From: Winogradskyella wichelsiae
Lineage (GTDB): Bacteria; Bacteroidota; Bacteroidia; Flavobacteriales; Flavobacteriaceae
Length of the DNA: 64,000 nt
Direction: 5' to 3'
NCBI RefSeq assembly: GCF_013403925.1
Contig: NZ_JABFDJ010000001.1
Location: 434,001-498,000, forward strand
Position 1 is the stretch's first letter, and each line of letters opens with the position of its first letter. The position numbers were made by a program, and so were the translations under genes. Below, piece by piece: positions 27,061 to 38,850 of the stretch. The notes beneath the pieces are model-generated. The model was given only the letters and a program-made list of their open reading frames with translations. It searched no databases and was not told the DNA's origin.

Positions 27061-30000
27061 CTATACTGTTTCTAATTCTTCAACCATTTGTTCTTCTGTC
27101 GCCAAACGCTTTAAAGCGCTCTTATATTCTGTTGGCATTACCCTAACAAAATGACGTAAACTCACTTCCCAATCTGCTAATAAATCAGCACCTCTTTGAC
27201 TCTTTGTATATTTTACATGTTTCTCAATAATGGCTTTTAATTCAAGTCCATCTTTTTTGAGAATTTTTTCAAACTCTATCGTTTCAGTATTACATAAACC
27301 GTTTATAAATTTACTTTCAGGATCATAAACGTAAGCGATCCCTCCACTCATTCCGGCTGCAAAGTTCCTTCCTGTTTTACCAAGCACGATTACTTTACCA
27401 CCTGTCATGTATTCACAACAATGATCTCCAACACCCTCCACAACTGCAATTGCACCTGAGTTTCTTACAGCAAAACGTTCCCCTGCAATTCCGTTAATAT
27501 AAGCTTCACCTTCTACCGCTCCGAATAAACAAACATTACCTACAATAATATTGTCTGCAGCTATAAAATCTGCTTTTGCAGGCTTTTTAATAATAAGTTT
27601 TGCCCCCGACAAACCTTTACCTAAATAATCATTTGTATTTCCTTCTAAAGTAAATGTAAGTCCATGTGCACTAAATGCACCAAAACTTTGCCCTGCCGAA
27701 CCTGTAAAATTGATATTTAAAGTATCTTCTGGCAATCCTAGATGACCATAAATCTTAGAAATCTCATTACTTACAATTGCTCCAACAGTTCTATTTGTAT
27801 TTTTAATAGGGTACGCTAAAGCCATTTTCTCTTTTCGATATAAAGCACGATGCGAATCTTTTAGTATTTGAAAATCTAAGACATTATCTAAATTATGATC
27901 TTGTTTTTCTGTATTCTTAACCGTCATTTTACCGTAAGACTCTGGTCGATGTAAGATTGAAGATAAATCTAACCCTTTAGCTTTATAATGCTTAATTGCT
28001 TTATTTGCGTTTATTTTATGGGTCTGACCAACCATTTCAGCCATTGTTCTAAATCCTAATTCGGCCATAATTGCCCTTAACTCTTCAGCGATATAATAAA
28101 AGAAATTAATCACATGTTCTGGTGTTCCTTTAAAGTTTTTTCGCAACTCTTTATCTTGAGTCGCAATACCAACCGGACAAGTATTTAAATGACATTTACG
28201 CATCATTATACAACCTGAAGCAACTAAAGGCGCTGTGGCAAACCCAAATTCTTCAGCTCCTAACAATGCTGCAATTGCAACATCTCGTCCTGTTTTTAAT
28301 TGACCATCGCACTCAACAACAATTCTACTTCTTAAATTATTAAGCACCAATGTTTGTTGCGCCTCTGCTAAACCAAGCTCCCAAGGTAACCCTGCATGTT
28401 TTAATGATGTTAAGGGAGAAGCTCCTGTACCACCGTCATAACCAGCAATAAGAACAACATCTGCTTTTGCTTTAGCAACACCTGCTGCAATAGTACCTAC
28501 ACCAACTTCAGAAACCAGTTTGACATTAATTCTAGCTTCCCGGTTTGCATTTTTTAAATCATAAATTAATTGTGCTAAATCTTCAATTGAATAAATATCG
28601 TGATGTGGTGGTGGCGAAATTAAACCAACAAAAGGTGTCGAATTTCTCGCTGCAGCAATCCATGGTAAAACTTTTTCACCGGGCAATTGACCACCTTCCC
28701 CAGGTTTTGCACCTTGAGCCATTTTTATTTGAATCTCTCTTGCATTCGCTAAATAATGAGATGTAACACCGAAACGACCTGATGCTACTTGCTTTATTGC
28801 AGAATTACGACTATCACCATTAACATCGGGCTGAAAACGTCTTCTATCCTCTCCTCCTTCACCAGAATTAGATTTCCCTCCAATCCTATTCATAGCAATA
28901 GCTAAATTTTCATGAGCTTCTCGAGAAATAGATCCGTAAGACATCGCTCCCGTTTTAAAACGCTTAACGATTTCTGTCCAAGGTTCTACTTCATCTAATG
29001 CAATTGGATCGATATTATTAAATTCGAATAAACCACGAATGGTCATTAAATTTTCGGACTGTTCATTAATCGTTTTTGCATAAACATCATAACTCGCCTG
29101 ATCGCTTAATCTTACCGCTTGCTGTAATTTAGCAACCGTAGTTGGATTAAATAAATGCTTCTCGCCATTTCGTCTCCACCTATAGTCTCCTCCTATATTT
29201 AAACCTAAACGTGTATCTCCTAAATTATCTGGATACGCATATTTGTAACGTTGATCAATTTCTTTTTCAATTTCATATAAACCAATTCCTTCAATTCTTG
29301 ATGCTGTATATGGGAAGTACTTTTCTACAAATTGAGAATTAAAACCAACAATTTCAAATATTTGAGAACCTCTGTACGAATGCAGTGTTGAGATTCCTAT
29401 TTTATTCATCACTTTAAGAATTCCTTTTCCTATAGCTTGATTAAAATTATCTACAGCTTGTTGCTCATCCATCCCTGTAATAAACCCTTCTTTAACTTGT
29501 ATTCTGATAATTTCATTTACCATATATGGATTTACAGCACTTGCTCCATAACCAAATAAAGTTGCAAAATGATGAGGTTCTCTTGGTTCTGCAGACTCTA
29601 TAATAATATCAAAATAAGAACGCTTACGTAATCGGTTCATTTGATGATTTACATAAGAACAAGCTAATAACGATGGAATCGGTGCTAACTCTTTATTTAC
29701 ACCTCTATCTGATAAGATAATGATATTTGTTTTTCGCATTAGTGCTTTTTCTATCTGCACTATAATATTTTCCAAAGCATCTTCTAAACCATTCAATCCT
29801 TTATCTTTTTGATAAAGCATTTCAATCGTTTCTGCTTTAAAACCTTCAACTGTAATATTTCTTATTTTATCTAAATCATCGTTAGAAATTACAGGATTTT
29901 GAATTTTTAGTTTTCTGCATTGACGTTCTGTGATGTTAAAAATATTTCTATCCTCACCTAGAGACAAACTAATATCCGTTACAATTTCCTCTCTAATTCC

Positions 30001-31575
30001 ATCTAAAGGCGGATTAGTTACCTGAGCAAATAATTGTTTGAAATAATTTGAAATAATTTGAGGTTTATTTGAAAGAACAGCTAATGGAGTATCAATTCCC
30101 ATAGATCCTAACGCTTCTTTTCCCTTTTGAGCCATTGGAGTAATGACTTCTTGAATATCTTCGAACGTATAGTTAAATAGACGTTCTCTTGTCTTCATAT
30201 CTATAGTTTCAATCGGACACGTTTGACCTGTATATGGGATATCCTTAAGATGTAATCTTGTTTTATCTAACCACTCTTGATAAGGTCGTTCTCTAACAAT
30301 TTTACTTTTTATTTCTTCGTCATTTATGATACGACCTTGGTTCATATCTACAAGAAACATTTTTCCTGGCTCTAAACGACCATGACTTTCGACATCTTCT
30401 GGGGCAATATCAACCACTCCAATTTCTGAAGACATTATAAGCTTACCACTTTTAGTCACCGTATATCTTGACGGTCTTAATCCGTTTCTATCTAATAATG
30501 CACCAATATAATTTCCATCCGTAAAAGGCACAGAAGCAGGTCCATCCCAAGGTTCCATTATACAAGCATTATAATCGTAAAATGCTTTACGCTCTGGAGA
30601 CATTGTTTTGTGTTTTTCCCAAGCTTCAGGGATCATCATCATCATTACTTCTGGTAAAGATCTTCCGGTATGTGTTAATAATTCGACCACCATATCCATA
30701 GAAGCAGAATCTGATTTTCCTGGTAAAATAATTGGAAATAATTTATCTATTTGTGGCCCAAAAACTTCACTTTTCATGATCTCTTCTCGCACACGCATTC
30801 TACTTACATTTCCACGAAGTGTATTGATCTCTCCATTTTGACACATAAATCGAAATGGTTGCGCCAATTCCCATGTAGGCATTGTATTTGTAGAAAAACG
30901 CTGATGCACTAACGCTAAGCGAGTTACCAAATCTGACTCTTGTAAATCTTTATAATAAGTCCCAATATCTTCGGGCATAATAATCCCTTTATAAATGAGC
31001 GTATTTACGGACAAACTAGAGACATAAAAGTAAGAGCTTTGAGACATTTTAGAACGCGAAATAGTATGTTCAGTTATCTTTCTAGCTGCGTATAATTTTG
31101 CTTTAAAAACTTCTTCAGAAACCTCATTGGATTTCCCAATAAACAGTTGTTCTATATTTGGCTCAGACGCCAAAGCAATTTGCCCTAATTGCGTAGAATC
31201 TACAGGTACTTCTCTCCATCCAATAACGGATAAACCTTGAGCGATTACTTCTTTTTCAAAAGTATCTTTACAAAATTTATATTGATTTCTATTTTTCGGT
31301 AAAAAAACCATTCCTATCGCATATTTTCCGCGAACAGGAATTTTAAACCCACAAACTCGCTTAAAGTAAGCATGAGGAATATCTATTAATAAGCCAGCTC
31401 CATCACCTGTTTTCCCATCAGAACTTACACCTCCTCTATGCTCTAATTTCACAAGTATCTCTAGAGCATCGTGTATGATTTGATTAGTCTTCTCTCCTTT
31501 GAGATTACATATAAAACCCGCACCGCAATTTTCATGTTCAAATTCCGGCAAATAAAGGCCTTGTTTCTTCAGCAT
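27061..31575 (-). CDS. gltB: glutamate synthase large subunit
   Basis: The 1504-residue enzyme contains an N-terminal glutaminase domain whose nucleophile is probably Cys17 ([11 protein letters not shown]) after a 16-residue propeptide, a central domain, the FMN-binding synthase domain ([13 protein letters not shown], then [11 protein letters not shown]), the 3Fe-4S cysteine motif [15 protein letters not shown] and the C-terminal GXGXG beta-helix ([17 protein letters not shown]). Length and order are standard. It is the first gene of gltBD, divergent from porin-amt, across a 440-bp AT-rich control region. Confidence 0.97.
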   Translation of the reverse strand: MLKKQGLYLPEFEHENCGAGFICNLKGEKTNQIIHDALEILVKLEHRGGVSSDGKTGDGAGLLIDIPHAYFKRVCGFKIPVRGKYAIGMVFLPKNRNQYKFCKDTFEKEVIAQGLSVIGWREVPVDSTQLGQIALASEPNIEQLFIGKSNEVSEEVFKAKLYAARKITEHTISRSKMSQSSYFYVSSLSVNTLIYKGIIMPEDIGTYYKDLQESDLVTRLALVHQRFSTNTMPTWELAQPFRFMCQNGEINTLRGNVSRMRVREEIMKSEVFGPQIDKLFPIILPGKSDSASMDMVVELLTHTGRSLPEVMMMMIPEAWEKHKTMSPERKAFYDYNACIMEPWDGPASVPFTDGNYIGALLDRNGLRPSRYTVTKSGKLIMSSEIGVVDIAPEDVESHGRLEPGKMFLVDMNQGRIINDEEIKSKIVRERPYQEWLDKTRLHLKDIPYTGQTCPIETIDMKTRERLFNYTFEDIQEVITPMAQKGKEALGSMGIDTPLAVLSNKPQIISNYFKQLFAQVTNPPLDGIREEIVTDISLSLGEDRNIFNITERQCRKLKIQNPVISNDDLDKIRNITVEGFKAETIEMLYQKDKGLNGLEDALENIIVQIEKALMRKTNIIILSDRGVNKELAPIPSLLACSYVNHQMNRLRKRSYFDIIIESAEPREPHHFATLFGYGASAVNPYMVNEIIRIQVKEGFITGMDEQQAVDNFNQAIGKGILKVMNKIGISTLHSYRGSQIFEIVGFNSQFVEKYFPYTASRIEGIGLYEIEKEIDQRYKYAYPDNLGDTRLGLNIGGDYRWRRNGEKHLFNPTTVAKLQQAVRLSDQASYDVYAKTINEQSENLMTIRGLFEFNNIDPIALDEVEPWTEIVKRFKTGAMSYGSISREAHENLAIAMNRIGGKSNSGEGGEDRRRFQPDVNGDSRNSAIKQVASGRFGVTSHYLANAREIQIKMAQGAKPGEGGQLPGEKVLPWIAAARNSTPFVGLISPPPHHDIYSIEDLAQLIYDLKNANREARINVKLVSEVGVGTIAAGVAKAKADVVLIAGYDGGTGASPLTSLKHAGLPWELGLAEAQQTLVLNNLRSRIVVECDGQLKTGRDVAIAALLGAEEFGFATAPLVASGCIMMRKCHLNTCPVGIATQDKELRKNFKGTPEHVINFFYYIAEELRAIMAELGFRTMAEMVGQTHKINANKAIKHYKAKGLDLSSILHRPESYGKMTVKNTEKQDHNLDNVLDFQILKDSHRALYRKEKMALAYPIKNTNRTVGAIVSNEISKIYGHLGLPEDTLNINFTGSAGQSFGAFSAHGLTFTLEGNTNDYLGKGLSGAKLIIKKPAKADFIAADNIIVGNVCLFGAVEGEAYINGIAGERFAVRNSGAIAVVEGVGDHCCEYMTGGKVIVLGKTGRNFAAGMSGGIAYVYDPESKFINGLCNTETIEFEKILKKDGLELKAIIEKHVKYTKSQRGADLLADWEVSLRHFVRVMPTEYKSALKRLATEEQMVEELETV

Positions 31576-32016
31576 ATTTCAAAAAATTTTGAAGGTTTTA
31601 ACACCTCATTACTCCTCTAATATATACGCAATAATTTTATTAAAAAAATAGTTGAAACACTTTTCCCAAATCGATAGTTTAGAGCACAGAAAATAAACAT
31701 TTTTCAATATATATCAGTTTAGACTACTAATTAGTCAATATATAATGTTCAATAATATTCAAAAAATATTATTAAATCCACCTTTATTGGATTATAAAAC
31801 TACAAATAACACACAAAATCACAGATTTTAACAAAAAATTACAATATTTCAATTATTGATATATCAAAAAAATTGCGAAAATAAATTTTAACCCTAAAAT
31901 TTATACGGTATAAAATTACAAATTCATAAAAATAACTATTTAACCCCTCTTTTTTACAGGGTGTTAGCAAAGATTATATAGATTTGACAGACACTAACTA
32001 TTTTAAATATATAATT
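31576..32016. promoter_or_regulatory. divergent gltBD / porin-amt control region
   Basis: This 441-bp gap is very AT-rich. It contains the inverted repeat TTTATAC-G-GTATAAA (31900-31914), a hairpin AATAATATT/AATATTATT (31751-31773), the small inverted repeat GACTA/TAGTC (about 31722-31736) and the -7 element TAGATTTG (31979-31986) for the porin gene. No leader ORF with a biased composition was seen on either strand. Confidence 0.45.
31979..31986 (+). promoter_or_regulatory. -7 promoter element for porin-amt
   Basis: TAGATTTG matches TAnnTTTG and lies 31 bp before the ATG of the porin gene. Its TTG has been read as a possible start codon, but as part of the promoter it should not be translated. 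No TTTG -33 partner was found at the usual spacing. Confidence 0.55.
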
Positions 32017-33024
32017 ATGAAAAAACTACTTTCTCTAACTTTACTACTAACATCGATAGTTTTAAGTGCACAAGACACCGAAGAAGCTACACCAGAAAAA
32101 ACATTTACACTTAGCGGAAGTGTTGATGCTTACTACCAAACTAATTTAACATCAACAGATCAAGCTATTTTTGGAGATGATAATGATGCTTTCCAATCTT
32201 TTGGAACATCATTTGCTAACGAAACCGGTTTTGCACTAGGAATGGCTAACATCATAGCATCTTATGAGTCTGGAAAAGTTGGGGCAGTTGCTGATTTAGC
32301 ATTTGGACCAAAAGGGGATGACGCTACAGGCGGCTACAACATTAACCAACTTTATGCCTACTGGAATGTATCTGAAGGAACAACACTTACAATGGGACGT
32401 TTTAATACCTACCTAGGCTACGAAGTAATTTCACCAACAGGAAACTTTAATTACAGTACATCTTATTTATTTTCTAGCGGACCTTTCTCACACGTAGGTA
32501 TAAAGGCTGATTTTACTTTATCTGACGACTTCAGTTTAATGTTAGCAGTTATGAATCCAACGGATGTTAATAATAATCTTACCGGAGATTATGGTTTTGG
32601 CGCACAATTAGGATATGCAGGTCAGTATTTAAATTTCTATTATGACTCAGGTGTTGTTCTGGGCTATGAAATAGATTACACAGGTGGTTTTGATGTTTCT
32701 GATTCTTTTTTCTTAGGTATCAACGCTGCATACAACGATAATGATGGATCTGGATTTTATGGTGCTGCCCTATACCCACAATATGGCATTAACGAAGCAT
32801 TATCAATTGGAGTTAGAGGAGAATATTACGGTTTACACTACGAAACAGGTGATGATGACACAGTATTAGGTGCTACACTTTCTGCCAATTATAAAGTAGA
32901 CAACTTAACAATTATTCCTGAAGTTCGCTTGGATAGCTGGAATGAGGATACTTATTTTAATAATGATCTAGAACCTACAAAGAGCTTAGGTGTATTTACC
33001 TTAGCTGCAATCTACGCTTTTTAA
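32017..33024 (+). CDS. outer-membrane beta-barrel porin (OmpL/BBP2-like)
   Basis: The product from the ATG at 32017 is 335 residues with a clear signal peptide, MKKLLSLTLLLTSIVLSAQ. An in-frame TTG at 31984 would add 11 residues in front of the signal peptide and overlaps the -7 element, so it is rejected. The mature protein is rich in alternating aromatic and glycine residues (GSVDAYYQTNL, MGRFNTYLGYEV), as in putative OmpL-like beta-barrel porins, and ends with an aromatic residue (AIYAF). It precedes amt by 27 bp, so it probably helps ammonium or small nitrogenous solutes cross the outer membrane (inference). Confidence 0.75.
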   Translation: MKKLLSLTLLLTSIVLSAQDTEEATPEKTFTLSGSVDAYYQTNLTSTDQAIFGDDNDAFQSFGTSFANETGFALGMANIIASYESGKVGAVADLAFGPKGDDATGGYNINQLYAYWNVSEGTTLTMGRFNTYLGYEVISPTGNFNYSTSYLFSSGPFSHVGIKADFTLSDDFSLMLAVMNPTDVNNNLTGDYGFGAQLGYAGQYLNFYYDSGVVLGYEIDYTGGFDVSDSFFLGINAAYNDNDGSGFYGAALYPQYGINEALSIGVRGEYYGLHYETGDDDTVLGATLSANYKVDNLTIIPEVRLDSWNEDTYFNNDLEPTKSLGVFTLAAIYAF

Positions 33025-33051
33025 AAAAACACAAAAACTAACATAAAGATT

Positions 33052-34350
33052 ATGATAAACAATTTTTTAACATTTATTCCAAGTCTAACAATAACACAAG
33101 ACGCTGCAACCCCTACAGAGATTGAGGCAGCTGTTAGCGCTATAAACGGAGACATGGGAATGCTTTGGATGCTGATTTCGGCAATTTTAGTATTTTTTAT
33201 GCAAGCCGGATTTACATTGGTTGAAACCGGTATGACGCGCTCTAAGAATGCTGCCAACATTGCCATGAAAAATCTACTTGACATCTGTGTAGGATCACTA
33301 ACCTACTGGTTTGTTGGTTACTCATTAATGTACGGTGACACTTCTAATGGATGGTTTTTCTGGAGTGGAATAATGCAAGGAGAAGGAGCTGACCTACTAT
33401 TCCAAACAATGTTTGCTGCAACAGCTGCAACTATTGTATCAGGCGCTATTGCTGGTCGCACAAAATACTCTACTTATGCAATATTTTCAATTGTAATGAC
33501 GGCATTAATCTACCCTATTGCTGGTGGATGGCAATGGCAAGGTTCTGGTTGGTTAACTGAATTAGGTTTCATTGACTTCGCTGGATCCTCAATTGTACAC
33601 TCTGTTGGAGGATGGGCTGCATTAGTTGCCGCTTTTATGGTCGGACCAAGAATAGGCAAATATGTAGATGGAAAAGTAATGTCTATCCCTGGCCACAACC
33701 AAATTCTTGCAACATTAGGTGTATTTGTACTTTGGATGGGATGGTTCGGATTTAACGGAGGTTCTCAACTAGCTTGGGGAGGTGCCGACGCCATCGCCGC
33801 ATCAAATGTTGTATTGGTAACAAACTTAGCAGCTGGCGCTGGTGGTTTAGGAGCTCTAATAACAACTTGGATATGGTACGGTAAACCAAACCTACCACAA
33901 ACATTAAACGGTGTACTTGCAGGTCTAGTGAGTATTACTGCAGGATGTGGAAACATGTCACCCGTAGGAGCTGTAGTGGCTGGACTTATTGGAGGTATTA
34001 TTGTTGTTTTCTCTATTGAATTTATTGAGAAAAAACTTAAAATTGACGATGCCATTGGTGCAGCATCTGTTCACGGTGTTGCCGGAGCATGGGGTACATT
34101 AGTAATTGGTCTTTGGGGAATTGATGGTGAGACAGGAATAGGATTATTTAATGGTGGAGGATTTTCACAGTTAGGTACTCAAGCCATTGGCGTTGTTGCT
34201 TACGCTGCTTGGTCGGTGACACTATCTTTCATAATTCTTAAAATTTTAAAATCTACTATGGGTCTTAGAGTTAGCGAAGAAGAAGAACTAGTTGGTCTAG
34301 ATCTTTCTGAACACGGTGAAATTGCTTACCCAGGAAAAAGAGAAAGATAA
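33052..34350 (+). CDS. amt: ammonium transporter
   Basis: The 432-residue inner-membrane channel has about eleven membrane segments. Family motifs are visible: FMQAGFTLVETGMTRSKN, FAGSSIVHSVGGWAALVAA (pore histidine) and IGAASVHGVAGAWGTL (second pore histidine). No separate signal peptide is obvious; the N-terminal 30 residues precede the first helix. It lies in one unit with the porin gene and divergent from gltBD, joining ammonium uptake to assimilation. No glnB/glnK gene follows, unlike many amt loci. Confidence 0.96.
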   Translation: MINNFLTFIPSLTITQDAATPTEIEAAVSAINGDMGMLWMLISAILVFFMQAGFTLVETGMTRSKNAANIAMKNLLDICVGSLTYWFVGYSLMYGDTSNGWFFWSGIMQGEGADLLFQTMFAATAATIVSGAIAGRTKYSTYAIFSIVMTALIYPIAGGWQWQGSGWLTELGFIDFAGSSIVHSVGGWAALVAAFMVGPRIGKYVDGKVMSIPGHNQILATLGVFVLWMGWFGFNGGSQLAWGGADAIAASNVVLVTNLAAGAGGLGALITTWIWYGKPNLPQTLNGVLAGLVSITAGCGNMSPVGAVVAGLIGGIIVVFSIEFIEKKLKIDDAIGAASVHGVAGAWGTLVIGLWGIDGETGIGLFNGGGFSQLGTQAIGVVAYAAWSVTLSFIILKILKSTMGLRVSEEEELVGLDLSEHGEIAYPGKRER

Positions 34351-34396
34351 ATTTATTTCAAAAGTTTAATTGATAATTAATTTAGTTGTTAAAATA

Positions 34397-34430
34397 AAAC
34401 CCTCGAGGATCATTCTTCGAGGGTTTATTA
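34397..34430 (+). terminator. intrinsic terminator after amt
   Basis: Ten-bp stem AAACCCTCGA (34397-34406)/TCGAGGGTTT (34417-34426) followed by an AT-rich tail. It ends the porin-amt transcript. Confidence 0.8.
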
Positions 34431-34474
34431 TTTTCTATACCTATTCGCACTCAAATAACGCATTTATTAGTCAC

Positions 34475-34512
34475 AAAAAAATCCTTAGAAGATCATTATC
34501 ACTTCTAAGGAT
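34475..34512 (-). terminator. intrinsic terminator after ppc
   Basis: Eleven-bp stem ATCCTTAGAAG (34481-34491)/CTTCTAAGGAT (34502-34512). On the minus strand it is followed by seven Ts (34481-34475). It ends the leu-ppc transcript. Confidence 0.9.
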
Positions 34513-34537
34513 ATTTAATTTTATAAGCTATTAATTT

Positions 34538-37117
34538 CTAAGCAGAATTACGACTAGCATTAATGTTACCAAATAAAGATCGGGTTACCATCTTTTCAAA
34601 GATTTTAATTTGCTCTTCATCTCTTACCTCAGCCTTTTCAAGCTCTTGAATTTTCTTTAAAGCATATTGCTGAATGGTTAATAAAGGCAACACAATAGAC
34701 TCCCTAACAGCAATAGATACTTTACCAGAAGGCTCTTCTTGCATCAACTCTTTATAACCTGTAAGTTTTAAAATTAAACGTTTAGATGTTTCATACTCTT
34801 CATTGATAAGGTTCCAAAAATCACCGTATTCTTCATCTTCAGACATATAACGGGTTAAATCGAAAAACGATTTAGACAATGACATCATACTGTTTTCAAT
34901 TAAAGTCTTAAAGAAATTCGAAGTCTTAAATAACTCTTGAACTTTTTCAAATTCACCAACGTCCTCATAATGCTTTAATGCTGTACCAACTCCATAAAAG
35001 CCCGGAACGTTCTGTTTTAATTGACTCCAAGACCCAACGAAAGGTATTGCTCGTAAATCTTCGAATATTAACCCTTCAGATTTACCACGCTTAGAAGGAC
35101 GACTTCCAATATTCGTTTTAGCATAATACTTAAGTGTACTCATATGCTCTAAATAAGAAATAAACTTTGGATGCGCTTTAAAAGCAGCATATGTCTCATA
35201 ACTACGCTCAGCCAAATCCGTCATTACTTTCCTGTTTTCAGGATGCATCGTTAAATCTACTTCGCTTAAGCTATTATCTATTCCTGAACTTATTAATTGT
35301 TCTAAGTTATATTGAGAAGAATCTAATGTTCCGAAATTAGAACTAATAGTTTGCCCCTGTATCGTTAACTGAACTTCTTTATCTTCAATAGTTGGTCCTA
35401 AAGACGCATAAAAATTATGAGTTTTTCCACCACCACGAGCAGGTGGTCCACCACGCCCGTCAAAAAATATTACAGTTATGCCATTCTCTCTTGAAACTCT
35501 AGTTAAATTTTCTTTTGCTTCAAAAATAGCCCAATTAGCCATTAAATAACCACCATCTTTAGTACCATCACTAAAACCAAGCATTATGGTTTGTTTATTA
35601 CCTCTTGACTTTAAATGTGCCGCATACTCAGGATTTGCATACAATTCTGCCATAACCTTGGGTGCATTTTCTAAATCTGTAATAGTCTCAAACAATGGAC
35701 CAACATCTACTGTTAATTCATCTTGAAATGCCACTAATTTTAGCATTGCAAACAACTGCATAACATGCAATGTACTTTGATTATTACTAATTATATAACG
35801 ATTTGCTGCTTGCTCTCCATTAGTCTCTTGAATGGTCTTAATCGCCTTCATAGTTTCTAAGGCCATCAATGTTTCTTCATCCTTAATTAAAGATAAATCT
35901 ATTGACCCTTCAACTTTAGATAGAATTTCAACTTGATTCGCCTCAGGCAAATCATGGTAGTTTTTAGGGAAAATAACACTACCGCTTTCGATTAATGCAT
36001 TTACCATGTCATTAAAAAACTTTTCATGCTTACGACTATCCTGTCTAATATCTAAATTAGCAAAATGAAACCCGAACAAATGCGTTTTATTAATAAAGCT
36101 ATTTAATTCATCTACATATAATGATTGATGCTTATCTATAATAATTTGCTTTACGGCTTTTAATTCTGAAACAAAAAAGTCTAATGTTAAATCCGATTTC
36201 TTATCTGTAACTAAATTATAAAGCTCTTGCTCTAAATATGCCATTCTATCCTCGACACCCTGAAACGTCAATTTACGCTTCAATTGTCTTAAATTTCTAT
36301 AATAGCTTTTTATGATTGAATTTCTTAATCTATCTGCAACTTTTAAAGTAATTTCTGGTGTTACAAATGGATTTCCATCTCTATCTCCACCTGGCCAAAA
36401 ACCAACATTGATAATATTATTATCGATATGCTCGCCATCAAAAATATTCTGCTGAATATAATCGTAAATACCTCCAAATGATTCATAAAACACATTTTGA
36501 AGATACCATATTAAACTTATTGCCTCATCGTAAGGCGTTGGTTTTTCATGCTTAAAGAAAGGTGTTTTTCCTAATTGCGCTAAAAGATCATTGATTTTAA
36601 GCAAATCATTTTCACGAATTGCCGCTGTTAAATCTGTAATAATCCCTAAAACAGAACCTGGATAAAACTGTGTAGGGTGAGCAGTTAAAACGATTCTAAC
36701 TTTAAATTCTTCTAAATATTTCTTTAAAGTTTCTAATTTATTATCCGCTGTAGCTGTTTCTTTTAAACTTCTCAACGTACCGATACCATCCATATTGTTA
36801 ACTACAGGAAATGCTGCATCTTCAATTGCATCGAACAAAACGACTTGTCGTTCTATATATTGAATAAATCGAAACAATAAGTTGATCTGACTTTCTGAAG
36901 AACGCCTCGCTTGATATTTATCAAAAAAAGAATCCACGATAGTTGTTGGATTCTCATGATTTTCAAAACCATTATGACATGTTTCATGAAATAAAGGTAA
37001 GAGCGCACCTGTTTTTGTAACCGTATCAAAAGGCAACGTCATAAATATACTGTTGTAAATTTGATACTTAGATAAAACGTTTTGATTAAAACGAGTTAAT
37101 TTTGGCTGTGTAGACAT
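34538..37117 (-). CDS. ppc: phosphoenolpyruvate carboxylase
   Basis: The 859-residue enzyme fixes bicarbonate onto PEP to give oxaloacetate. The catalytic histidine block is VLTAHPTQ (H147). The glycine-rich loop FFDGRGGPPARGGGKT and GSRPSKRG are diagnostic, as is GFWPGGDRDGNPFVT. The protein is slightly shorter than proteobacterial PEPC (about 880). It starts 14 bp after leuB and shares a strand with leuABCD, so it is probably cotranscribed. This ties anaplerotic carbon flow to amino-acid synthesis. Confidence 0.96.
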   Translation of the reverse strand: MSTQPKLTRFNQNVLSKYQIYNSIFMTLPFDTVTKTGALLPLFHETCHNGFENHENPTTIVDSFFDKYQARRSSESQINLLFRFIQYIERQVVLFDAIEDAAFPVVNNMDGIGTLRSLKETATADNKLETLKKYLEEFKVRIVLTAHPTQFYPGSVLGIITDLTAAIRENDLLKINDLLAQLGKTPFFKHEKPTPYDEAISLIWYLQNVFYESFGGIYDYIQQNIFDGEHIDNNIINVGFWPGGDRDGNPFVTPEITLKVADRLRNSIIKSYYRNLRQLKRKLTFQGVEDRMAYLEQELYNLVTDKKSDLTLDFFVSELKAVKQIIIDKHQSLYVDELNSFINKTHLFGFHFANLDIRQDSRKHEKFFNDMVNALIESGSVIFPKNYHDLPEANQVEILSKVEGSIDLSLIKDEETLMALETMKAIKTIQETNGEQAANRYIISNNQSTLHVMQLFAMLKLVAFQDELTVDVGPLFETITDLENAPKVMAELYANPEYAAHLKSRGNKQTIMLGFSDGTKDGGYLMANWAIFEAKENLTRVSRENGITVIFFDGRGGPPARGGGKTHNFYASLGPTIEDKEVQLTIQGQTISSNFGTLDSSQYNLEQLISSGIDNSLSEVDLTMHPENRKVMTDLAERSYETYAAFKAHPKFISYLEHMSTLKYYAKTNIGSRPSKRGKSEGLIFEDLRAIPFVGSWSQLKQNVPGFYGVGTALKHYEDVGEFEKVQELFKTSNFFKTLIENSMMSLSKSFFDLTRYMSEDEEYGDFWNLINEEYETSKRLILKLTGYKELMQEEPSGKVSIAVRESIVLPLLTIQQYALKKIQELEKAEVRDEEQIKIFEKMVTRSLFGNINASRNSA

Positions 37118-37131
37118 TTTTATTTAAAAAA

Positions 37132-38250
37132 TTAAATTATAGTGGATTGTCCTAAGTGAATGTTCTTAAAGTTGAGATTTGAATCTTTAGGATGATAAAG
37201 AAAATCCTCAATAAAGTCACCAACATTAGACGTTGTCACCGTATTTACTACCGAATTTATATCCGGAGTTGTTATGTTTAATTTTAATGATTTTTCTACA
37301 GCTAACCTAATTAATTCGGCTTCATTATGTAATTCAAAATGACTCAACAACATAGCGGCCGATAAAATTGAAGCGATAGGATTTGCAATTCCTTTATTTG
37401 CTCCTTGAGGATACGACCCATGAATAGGCTCGAACATTGCATACTTATCGCCTACTGATGCCGACGCTAACAAACCAATTGAACCACCAATAACACTAGC
37501 CTCGTCACTAATAATATCACCAAACATATTTTCAGTTAAAATAACATCAAACTGTTTTGGGTTTAAAATCATTTGCATAGCCGCATTATCTACAAATAAG
37601 AAATCAAGAGTTACGTCTGGATACTGCTCAGCAACTTCTTTAACTACCTTTCTCCAAAGCCTAGAAGACTCTAAAACATTTGCTTTATCAACTAAGGTTA
37701 CTTTATGACTTCTATTTTCTGCTGCTACAAAAGCTAAATGTGCTATACGCTCAATTTCTTCACGAGAATAGCCGCACAAATCTGAAGCATAATTTCCATC
37801 TTCAGACAAATGTTTCTCACCAAAATAAATACCTCCAGTTAATTCTCTATAAATAGATATATCTGTCCCTTCAATGATATGTTTCTTTAAAGGTGATTTA
37901 TCTAACAGCGTATCATATGCTTTTACTGGTCTAATATTAGCAAATAAGCCAAGTTCTTTACGTAGTTTAAGCAAGCCTTGTTCTGGACGAACTTTAGCAG
38001 TAGGGTCGTTATCATATTTTGGATCACCAATGGCACCAAATAAAATAGCATTACTATTTTTACATAATTCTAACGTTTCATCTGGCAAAGCATCATTATG
38101 CTTATCGATAGCAATAGCACCAACATCTGCCGTTGTAAACTTAAAATTATGATTAAATTCTGAAGCAATTGCTTTTAACGCCTTAATAGCCTGATTAGTT
38201 ACTTCTGGACCAATACCATCTCCTGGTAAAACTGCTATATTTAATTTCAT
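37132..38250 (-). CDS. leuB: 3-isopropylmalate dehydrogenase
   Basis: The 372-residue NAD-dependent enzyme oxidises and decarboxylates 3-isopropylmalate to 2-ketoisocaproate. Seen: GDGIGPEV at the N-terminus, RELTGGIYFGEK (substrate site), TENMFGDIISDEAS (metal-binding aspartates) and the cofactor-binding block EPIHGSYPQGANKGIANP. It starts 9 bp after leuD. The gene order leuA-leuC-leuD-leuB differs from the enterobacterial leuABCD order but is common in Bacteroidota. Confidence 0.97.
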   Translation of the reverse strand: MKLNIAVLPGDGIGPEVTNQAIKALKAIASEFNHNFKFTTADVGAIAIDKHNDALPDETLELCKNSNAILFGAIGDPKYDNDPTAKVRPEQGLLKLRKELGLFANIRPVKAYDTLLDKSPLKKHIIEGTDISIYRELTGGIYFGEKHLSEDGNYASDLCGYSREEIERIAHLAFVAAENRSHKVTLVDKANVLESSRLWRKVVKEVAEQYPDVTLDFLFVDNAAMQMILNPKQFDVILTENMFGDIISDEASVIGGSIGLLASASVGDKYAMFEPIHGSYPQGANKGIANPIASILSAAMLLSHFELHNEAELIRLAVEKSLKLNITTPDINSVVNTVTTSNVGDFIEDFLYHPKDSNLNFKNIHLGQSTII

Positions 38251-38259
38251 TTGTATGGA

Positions 38260-38850
38260 CTAATATATTTTCTGAGCTTCAAAAGCTTCAATTAATTTTT
38301 TATTATTCACAAGGTAATCAATATCATCGTAACCATTGATCATACACGTCTTTTTATAGGCATCTATTTCAAATTTTTCTGATAAATCAAAATCTTTTAC
38401 TGAAATGATCTGATTTTCTAAATCAACAAGTAACTCTGTCTCTGAATTAGACGCAATAATTTGAAGCAAGTCACTTAAAAACGCTTTAGAAACCTGAACT
38501 GGCAACAGTCCATTATTTAAGGCATTCCCTTTAAAAATATCTGCAAAAAAACTAGAAACGACCACTTTAAATCCAAAATCTGTAATTGCCCAAGCAGCAT
38601 GTTCCCTACTTGATCCGCATCCAAAATTATCTCCAGCAACTAAAATTTTACCTGAATATTGAGCATCGTTAAGTATAAAATCTATATTAACGGAACCGTC
38701 TTTATGATATCTCCAGTCTCTAAATAAATTATCACCAAACCCTTTTCTGTCTGTTGCTTTTAAAAAACGCGCAGGTATAATTTGATCGGTATCGACATTC
38801 TCAATATTTAAAGGAATGGCTTTTGATTTTAAGGTTGTAAATTTTTCCAT
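38260..38850 (-). CDS. leuD: 3-isopropylmalate dehydratase small subunit
   Basis: The 196-residue subunit contributes the swivel domain of isopropylmalate isomerase. [12 protein letters not shown] at about residues 19-30 and [17 protein letters not shown] are family signatures. The start codon shares its first base with the last base of the leuC stop, so translation is coupled. Length is typical. Confidence 0.96.
   Translation of the reverse strand: MEKFTTLKSKAIPLNIENVDTDQIIPARFLKATDRKGFGDNLFRDWRYHKDGSVNIDFILNDAQYSGKILVAGDNFGCGSSREHAAWAITDFGFKVVVSSFFADIFKGNALNNGLLPVQVSKAFLSDLLQIIASNSETELLVDLENQIISVKDFDLSEKFEIDAYKKTCMINGYDDIDYLVNNKKLIEAFEAQKIY

Noticed and set aside
31984..32016. TTG start for the porin gene giving an 11-residue N-terminal extension
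   Set aside because: The TTG is part of a TAGATTTG promoter element and would place residues ahead of a well-formed signal peptide that begins at ATG 32017.
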